From assembly GCF_018459925.1 (NCBI RefSeq), contig NZ_CP075371.1, positions 124,001 to 188,000 on the forward strand: a stretch of DNA of 64,000 bases, written 5' to 3'. Within the stretch, counting starts at the first letter, position 1. Each line of letters opens with the position of its first letter. The notes beneath the pieces are model-generated. The model saw nothing but the letters and a program-made list of their open reading frames with translations. It was not told where the DNA came from and did not search any database. Positions 59,633-64,000 of this stretch are shown here, piece by piece. A program made the translations under genes and the position numbers. This stretch comes from Nocardioides aquaticus. Its GTDB lineage: Bacteria > Actinomycetota > Actinomycetes > Propionibacteriales > Nocardioidaceae.

Positions 59633-61885
59633 ATGACCCACCGCGAGGGTCCCGGCCCCGGTGCGCCCGTCACGACGGTCGACTCCTTCCTCGAGGCCAA
59701 GCTGCACTGGCCGTCGCCACGCCCCCACTGGCTCTGCCGCCAGCGCCTCCTCGCGCGGATGCGCTCGGCGTGCGAGCACCCGGTCACCCTGGTCGCTGCT
59801 CCGGCCGGGTACGGGAAGACCATCATGGTGGCGCAGTGGCTGGAGCAGGCGCGTCCGTGCGCTGCGTGGGTCTCCCTGGACCCGGGTGACAACGACGCGA
59901 ACCGGTTCTGGTCGCACGTCGCCGCCGCGCTCGGGCGAGCGGGGTGCCACGTGGAGTCGAGGCGCCCAGCCCACCGGGTCACGGACGAGGCCACGGCGCC
60001 GGGCTCGATGCTCTCGGTCATCACCAGCGCGTTGGCCGGCCTCGACCACGACATCGTGGTGGTGCTCGACGACTTCCACTTCGTCCGCAGCGCCGCCTGC
60101 CACGCCCAGGTCGAGATGCTGATCGAGCACCTGCCCCCGCAGGCGCACCTGGTGCTGCTGACCCGTGCCGACCCGGGGCTGCGGCTCGGGCGCCTCCGGG
60201 CCTCGGGTGGGTTGCTGGAGATCCGCGCCGACGCCCTGGGTTTCACTCCGGAGGAGGCGGGCGCGCTCCTTGCCCAGGAGCAGGTGGAGCTCGGCGCCGA
60301 CGCGATGCGGCTGCTGCTCACCCGCACCGAGGGGTGGCCGGCCGGCCTCTACCTGGCGCTGCTCTCCCTCGCGGGTCGTCCCGACCCCGACGCGTTCGTG
60401 AGGGACTTCAGCGGCGGTCACCGCTACATCGGCGACTACCTGACCGAGGAGGTGCTCAGCCGTCACCCCGACCACCTGCGCGAGTTCATCACCACCATGT
60501 CGATCCTGGACCGCTTCTGCGCCCCGCTCTGCGATCACGTGGCCGGCTCTGACGGGTCGGCCGGCCTCCTGCACGAGCTCGAGCGCACCAATCTCTTCCT
60601 GGTCCCGCTGGACGAGGACGGGCGCTGGTTCCGCTTCCACCACCTGTTCGCTGCCGTCGCCCGCAGCGAGCTGGGGCTCCGACGCCCCGAACACGTCCGG
60701 CTCCTGCACGCCCGCGCCGCCGAGTGGTTCGTCGCGCGCGGCAACGTCGACGAGGGGGTGCGGCACTCCCTCGCGGCGGGCCAGGTCGAGACGGCCTCGA
60801 CGCTCGTGCAGGCTCACTGGCTGCAGTTCGTGGACGCCGGGCGGATCGCCACCGTCCTGGGGTGGCTGGAGGCCGTCGGCCCGCCCACCGAGGCCACCGA
60901 CCCCGCCGCGAGCGTCACCGCCGCCTGGGTCGCCGCCCTGATCGGCGACGAGGCCGAGCTGGGGGCGCGGCTCGAGGCGCTGCGTGCCTTCGGGTCCTAC
61001 GGCCCGCTCCCGGACGGCGCCCGGTCGGTCGAGTCGGCCGTCGCCATGATCGACGGCCTGTTCGGCTACGGCGGGCCGCTGCCGATGATGCGGGGTGCGG
61101 AGGCCGCGGTCGCGCTCGAGACGGACCGGCACTCCCCCTTCTACGCGCTGGCCCAGGTCACCCTCGGCCACGCGGCGTACGTGGCCGGCGACCTGGACCG
61201 GGCCGTGGTGCCCCTGTCGAACGCGTGGCGCAACGACCGCGGGCCGGTGGTCGTACGGGCGCTCGCGCTGGCCACCGGGTCGTTGGTCGAGGACGAGCAG
61301 GGTCACGCGGCGCGGGCGCGTGCCTCGGCCGAGACCGCGATGGAGCTGCTGGAGGCGAACGGCCTGGGCGCGATGCCGCAGGCCTCTCTGGCGTTCACCG
61401 CCCTGGGCCTGGCCTACGCCGGGGCGGGTTTCGTCGACCGCGCGCTCGTCACCCTCGACCGCGGTCTCGTCCTGCGCCGCGAGACCTCCGCCCACGGTCC
61501 GTGGGGAATGATCCACCACCTGGTGGTGCATGCGGGCGTCGCCGCCCGGGCCGGACGGACCGAGCTGGCCCGTGACCTCCTGGGGGACCTGGACTCCCGG
61601 CTCGAGCGTTACACCGTGGGCATGGGTGCCGTGCGTGCGCGCGTCGACGCCGTCCGCCGCCTGGTGCACGACGACGCCCCCGCCGTCCTTCCCGAGGAGC
61701 TCACCGCGCGGGAGGTCGACATCCTCCGCCTCCTGCAGGGCAGCCTGAGCCTGCACGAGATCGGCGACGCGCTGTACCTGTCCGCCAACACCGTGAAGAC
61801 CCATACCCGCGCGGTCTACCGCAAGCTCGAGGTGCACACCAGGACCGACGCCGTCGTGGCCGGGCGCCGGGCGGGCCTGCTCTGA
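59633..61885 (+). CDS. MalT-like large ATP-binding LuxR regulator
   Basis: A 750-residue regulator of the LAL/MalT class. P-loop APAGYGKTIMVAQWL near residue 55 and Walker B IVVVLDDFHFV near 145 bind ATP. A winged helix follows (RFHHLFAAVARSELGLR), then a TPR-like helical region (about 400-680), and a C-terminal LuxR HTH (LTAREVDILRLLQGSLSLHEIGDALYLS, TVKTHTRAVYRKL). It is an ATP-switched activator triggered by an unknown ligand. ATG at 59633. Confidence 0.92.
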   Translation: MTHREGPGPGAPVTTVDSFLEAKLHWPSPRPHWLCRQRLLARMRSACEHPVTLVAAPAGYGKTIMVAQWLEQARPCAAWVSLDPGDNDANRFWSHVAAALGRAGCHVESRRPAHRVTDEATAPGSMLSVITSALAGLDHDIVVVLDDFHFVRSAACHAQVEMLIEHLPPQAHLVLLTRADPGLRLGRLRASGGLLEIRADALGFTPEEAGALLAQEQVELGADAMRLLLTRTEGWPAGLYLALLSLAGRPDPDAFVRDFSGGHRYIGDYLTEEVLSRHPDHLREFITTMSILDRFCAPLCDHVAGSDGSAGLLHELERTNLFLVPLDEDGRWFRFHHLFAAVARSELGLRRPEHVRLLHARAAEWFVARGNVDEGVRHSLAAGQVETASTLVQAHWLQFVDAGRIATVLGWLEAVGPPTEATDPAASVTAAWVAALIGDEAELGARLEALRAFGSYGPLPDGARSVESAVAMIDGLFGYGGPLPMMRGAEAAVALETDRHSPFYALAQVTLGHAAYVAGDLDRAVVPLSNAWRNDRGPVVVRALALATGSLVEDEQGHAARARASAETAMELLEANGLGAMPQASLAFTALGLAYAGAGFVDRALVTLDRGLVLRRETSAHGPWGMIHHLVVHAGVAARAGRTELARDLLGDLDSRLERYTVGMGAVRARVDAVRRLVHDDAPAVLPEELTAREVDILRLLQGSLSLHEIGDALYLSANTVKTHTRAVYRKLEVHTRTDAVVAGRRAGLL

Positions 61886-61902
61886 CCTCGCGTGCGGGCC
61901 GC

Positions 61903-61947
61903 TCACCCGGGTGAGATGTCGGCGCGGGTGACGCGCACTCACCCGCG
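61903..61947. promoter_or_regulatory. Double palindrome between the two LuxR genes
   Basis: TCACCCGGGTGA (61903-61914) is a perfect palindrome, and CGCGGGTGA / TCACCCGCG with a seven-base spacer lies at 61923-61947. Both use the half-site TCACCC found near the other genes of the locus. Likely binding sites for a LuxR-type protein, 45 to 90 bases before the second regulator gene. Confidence 0.65.
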
Positions 61948-61991
61948 CGCGCAGGTGGATGGGTCGACGACCCCGCACCCCAGGGATGGCC

Positions 61992-63329
61992 ATGACACCT
62001 CCGACAGCCTCAGCACAGCTCGACGACGCCCGCGCCGGGGAGCGACGCGGCTGGGCGGTGGTCGAGATCCGTCGCGACGGCAGCCTGGGGCCGGCCGAGC
62101 TCGTGTCGGCGTCAGGAGCCCAGGAGGCGGCTCGCGCCGCGGTGACCCGTGCCGGGCGGGGCCGGCAAGCAGGCCGGAGCTCGATGCTCGACGACGCCCT
62201 CGGCCTGCTCCAGGCCGCGAACGGTCTGCATGCGCAGGCCGCCCGGTCGTTCACCCGGGCCGGCCTGGGACCGGCGGACATCACCGACCAGCAGGAGGTC
62301 CTCGGCCACCTGGCCCTGGTCGAGGCGTACCGGGGCGACCTCGCTCGCGCTGCGGACCACGCCAGGACCGCCCTCACGGCTGCCGGCGCCCCGGGGGTCC
62401 CCGCCGCCGACCGGTACGCCGCGCTGGCCATGGCATGGGTCCACCTCGAGCGCGCCGAGGACGCCCGGTGCGCGGCGCAGCTCGACCTGGTGGGGCACGG
62501 CCCGACCCGACAGGTCGAGCCATGGTGGGACACAGCCCGGGCCCTCCTGGAGGCGCGGCTGCTCGTCGCCACCGGTCGCCCTCACGCGGCGGTCCGCCTG
62601 CTCACCGACGAGATCGCCGTTGCCGAGCCGGAGCCCGCATGGCGGCACGGCGTGCTGGCCGTGGCGCGGGCCGACGCGCTCCTAGCGGGAGGTGAGCCCC
62701 GGCGGGCGCTGGCGGTGCTCACACCGCTGCCGCCGAGCGCCTTCCCCGAGGCCGCCGTCGTGGCCGCCGACGCCCACCTCGCGACGGGCGACACCCGCGG
62801 GGCTGTGGCCGTGCTGGCCGCGGCGACGGGGGACCTCGATGGTGCCCCGCTCACCGTCCAGGTCCGGGCCTGGCTGCTGGAGGCCCGGGCCAGCGCCCAC
62901 CGCGGGCATCGTGAGCGGACCGGCCAGCTGCTCGCCCGCGCGCTCCAGGCGGCCGCCGCCGAGGACGCGCTGTCGCCGCTGCGGCGGCAGTGGCCCGGGG
63001 TGCGCCAGCTGGTCAACGAGGACCCGGTGCTGCTGCGCACGTACCGCGATCTCCTGCCCAGGCTGCGGGACCTGGAGGCGAGACGGACCGCGCCCCCGGT
63101 CCCCGTGGTCCGGCAGACGCCCACCGGCATCCTCGGCGCCAGCCTGACCGAGCGTGAGCTGGAGGTGCTCGACCTGCTGGCGCAGATGTACTCCACCGAG
63201 GAGATCGCCGTCGCGCTGTACGTCTCGGCCAACACCGTGAAGACCCACCTCAAGGGGATCTTCGCCAAGCTGTGCGTCAACCGCCGCGCGGAGGCCGTGC
63301 GCCGCGGCCGCCAGCTCGGCCTCTGCTGA
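61992..63329 (+). CDS. LuxR-type regulator with TPR-like body, no ATPase
   Basis: About 445 residues: a short N-terminal domain (GWAVVEIRRDGSLGPAELVSA), a long helical repeat region (about 60-350, Ala/Leu-rich pairs like AAVRLLTDEIAVAEPE) and a C-terminal LuxR HTH (LTERELEVLDLLAQMYSTEEIAVALYVSANTVKTHLKGIFAKL). It resembles the second half of the upstream MalT-like gene with the ATPase removed. An ATG at 61986 is also possible. Confidence 0.85.
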   Translation: MTPPTASAQLDDARAGERRGWAVVEIRRDGSLGPAELVSASGAQEAARAAVTRAGRGRQAGRSSMLDDALGLLQAANGLHAQAARSFTRAGLGPADITDQQEVLGHLALVEAYRGDLARAADHARTALTAAGAPGVPAADRYAALAMAWVHLERAEDARCAAQLDLVGHGPTRQVEPWWDTARALLEARLLVATGRPHAAVRLLTDEIAVAEPEPAWRHGVLAVARADALLAGGEPRRALAVLTPLPPSAFPEAAVVAADAHLATGDTRGAVAVLAAATGDLDGAPLTVQVRAWLLEARASAHRGHRERTGQLLARALQAAAAEDALSPLRRQWPGVRQLVNEDPVLLRTYRDLLPRLRDLEARRTAPPVPVVRQTPTGILGASLTERELEVLDLLAQMYSTEEIAVALYVSANTVKTHLKGIFAKLCVNRRAEAVRRGRQLGLC

Positions 63330-63350
63330 CCGGCGGCGCTCGTCGCCGGG

Positions 63351-63806
63351 TCAGGCCGACCGGTCGAGCACGGCGGCACCGACCACGTGCACGCGCTCGA
63401 TGGCCACGCCGCAGTCGGTGCAGGCCCGGAGGAACCGGTGCATCTCGCCGGAGGTGGCGGCCAGCCTCACGCGTGCCTGCGCGGGCACCACGCGGTGGGG
63501 CCACCCCAGGTGGTGCAGGACGGGCGCACCGACCTCCCCGTCCACGTCCACCACGTAGACCTGGACGTCGTCCGTCGCACCCGGCAACCGGTGCACCTCG
63601 ACCAGGGAGAGACCCAGGGACGACAGCTCGTCCAGCAGCCGGTCCAGCTGCGAGGGCGTGCTGAGGCTCCGCCGCAACGACGTCCGCGGGCCGACCGTGC
63701 GGACCGACGCGGTCGGGAACCTCGCCTGCAGGTCCTCCGGCGGGACCCTGGCCAGCAGCACCTCGTAGGTGGACGCACGGTGCGGGGTGGCGCTGCGGTC
63801 GTCCAT
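63351..63806 (-). CDS. Small protein of the LuxR locus with duplicated domain
   Basis: A 151-residue protein. Residues 1-75 (STYEVLLARVPPEDLQARF through LDELSSLGLSLVEVHRLPG) resemble the 59243 product; residues 80-151 (VYVVDVDGEVGAPVLHHLG, FLRACTDCGVAIERVHVVG) repeat the same strand-helix layout. It is convergent with the second LuxR gene. Function unknown; probably part of the same sensing system. Confidence 0.65.
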   Translation of the reverse strand: MDDRSATPHRASTYEVLLARVPPEDLQARFPTASVRTVGPRTSLRRSLSTPSQLDRLLDELSSLGLSLVEVHRLPGATDDVQVYVVDVDGEVGAPVLHHLGWPHRVVPAQARVRLAATSGEMHRFLRACTDCGVAIERVHVVGAAVLDRSA

Positions 63807-63842
63807 CGACCCACGGTCCGGCCGTCGGCCCGTCCCCGGCGT

Positions 63843-63859
63843 CACCCTCCGCGGGTGAA
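63843..63859. promoter_or_regulatory. TCACCC-N5-GGGTGA motif before small protein 2
   Basis: TCACCCTCCGCGGGTGA has perfect six-base arms and lies 37 bases upstream of the 63806 start. It is the clearest copy of the locus motif. The remaining bases to 64000 show only an ATG at 63989 that may open the next gene. Confidence 0.6.
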
Positions 63860-64000
63860 GTCCGCCGGTGCCGCGCTCCGGATGCTGGTCCCCCAGCACC
63901 GGTCGAGGACGAGTCGCTCGACGAGGTCTGACCCCGACACGGCCCCGCACCGTGCCGCCACGCCCGACGATGCGGAGAGGACGGCGCCATGGCGGCGAGC

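Noticed and set aside
59225..62572. A very long open frame (over 1100 codons) on the minus strand
   Set aside because: It is the antisense shadow of the MalT-like LuxR gene; high GC keeps stops rare. The product is an Arg/Gly/His-rich string without domains.
63989..64000. Start of a further gene (ATGGCGGCGAGC)
   Set aside because: Only four codons lie in the window, too little to support a call.

Overview
The window looks like the chromosome of a high-GC actinobacterium, most plausibly Nocardioides or a close relative. The evidence is very high GC with many GTG starts and GTGA/ATGA gene overlaps, a Bpa/PafE-type proteasome activator, GTP-dependent PEP carboxykinase, large MalT-like LuxR regulators, and a GC-rich palindromic repeat at 57.7 kb of a type I associate with Nocardioides. 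The genus is an inference from gene style, not from a marker gene.

Layout. 1-19.8 kb is ordinary core chromosome: arginine deiminase (cut by the window edge), prephenate dehydratase, a two-domain MarR regulator next to a drug exporter, a PAP2/lipid-kinase fusion, seryl-tRNA synthetase, two tandem HAD phosphatases, a proteasome activator, quinone reductase, a MobA-like protein, a nitrilase-family amidase, a biotinyl carrier protein, two tRNA-Ser genes, a tiny secreted peptide facing its probable regulator, and PEP carboxykinase. At 19.77-19.84 kb a tRNA-Arg is followed directly by an excisionase and a tyrosine integrase. A degraded copy of the 3' end of this tRNA lies at 52.43-52.47 kb, so 19.84-52.47 kb reads as a genomic island of about 32.6 kb. 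From 52.5 to 64 kb the chromosome resumes with an acyl-CoA ligase, an AraC regulator, small membrane and secreted proteins, a cation:proton antiporter, and a two-LuxR regulatory locus flanked by two related small proteins.

Inside the island, 21.6-32.2 kb is a patchwork of regulator/exporter pairs, small unknown genes, a pseudogene and an intact IS481-family element. 32.2-52.2 kb is a catabolic cluster. A branched-chain-amino-acid-type ABC importer (LivH-LivM-LivF fused in one chain, plus LivG and a binding protein) is followed by overlapping genes for a short-chain dehydrogenase, a Baeyer-Villiger monooxygenase, an acyl-CoA ligase, two MaoC-like proteins, a DUF35 protein and a thiolase-like protein. 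HSL-family esterases lie at both ends. I infer uptake of an alicyclic or branched ketone/alcohol, oxidation to an ester or lactone, hydrolysis, CoA activation, hydration and C-C cleavage, the last step resembling the steroid side-chain ChsH1/ChsH2/Ltp2 system. A 20-base palindrome, CGTCAACA-N4-TGTTGACG, occurs at five places in front of these genes and is the likely operator of the TetR protein at 33.2-33.9 kb. A second unit (alcohol dehydrogenase divergent from an amidohydrolase and a DUF59 protein) resembles the accessory genes of binuclear-iron monooxygenases but has no monooxygenase here.

Caveats. Four genes are broken by what look like single-base indels (exporter N-terminus near 3107, livG near 37115, hydrolase near 51754, AraC near 55145). 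Three of the four sit in runs of C or G, so sequencing error is as likely as real decay. Clear decay also exists: an SDR with a stop codon in place of its catalytic Tyr, a truncated TetR copy, an IS3-type transposase relic and an excisionase relic. All assignments were made by reading the sequence; no database search was run.
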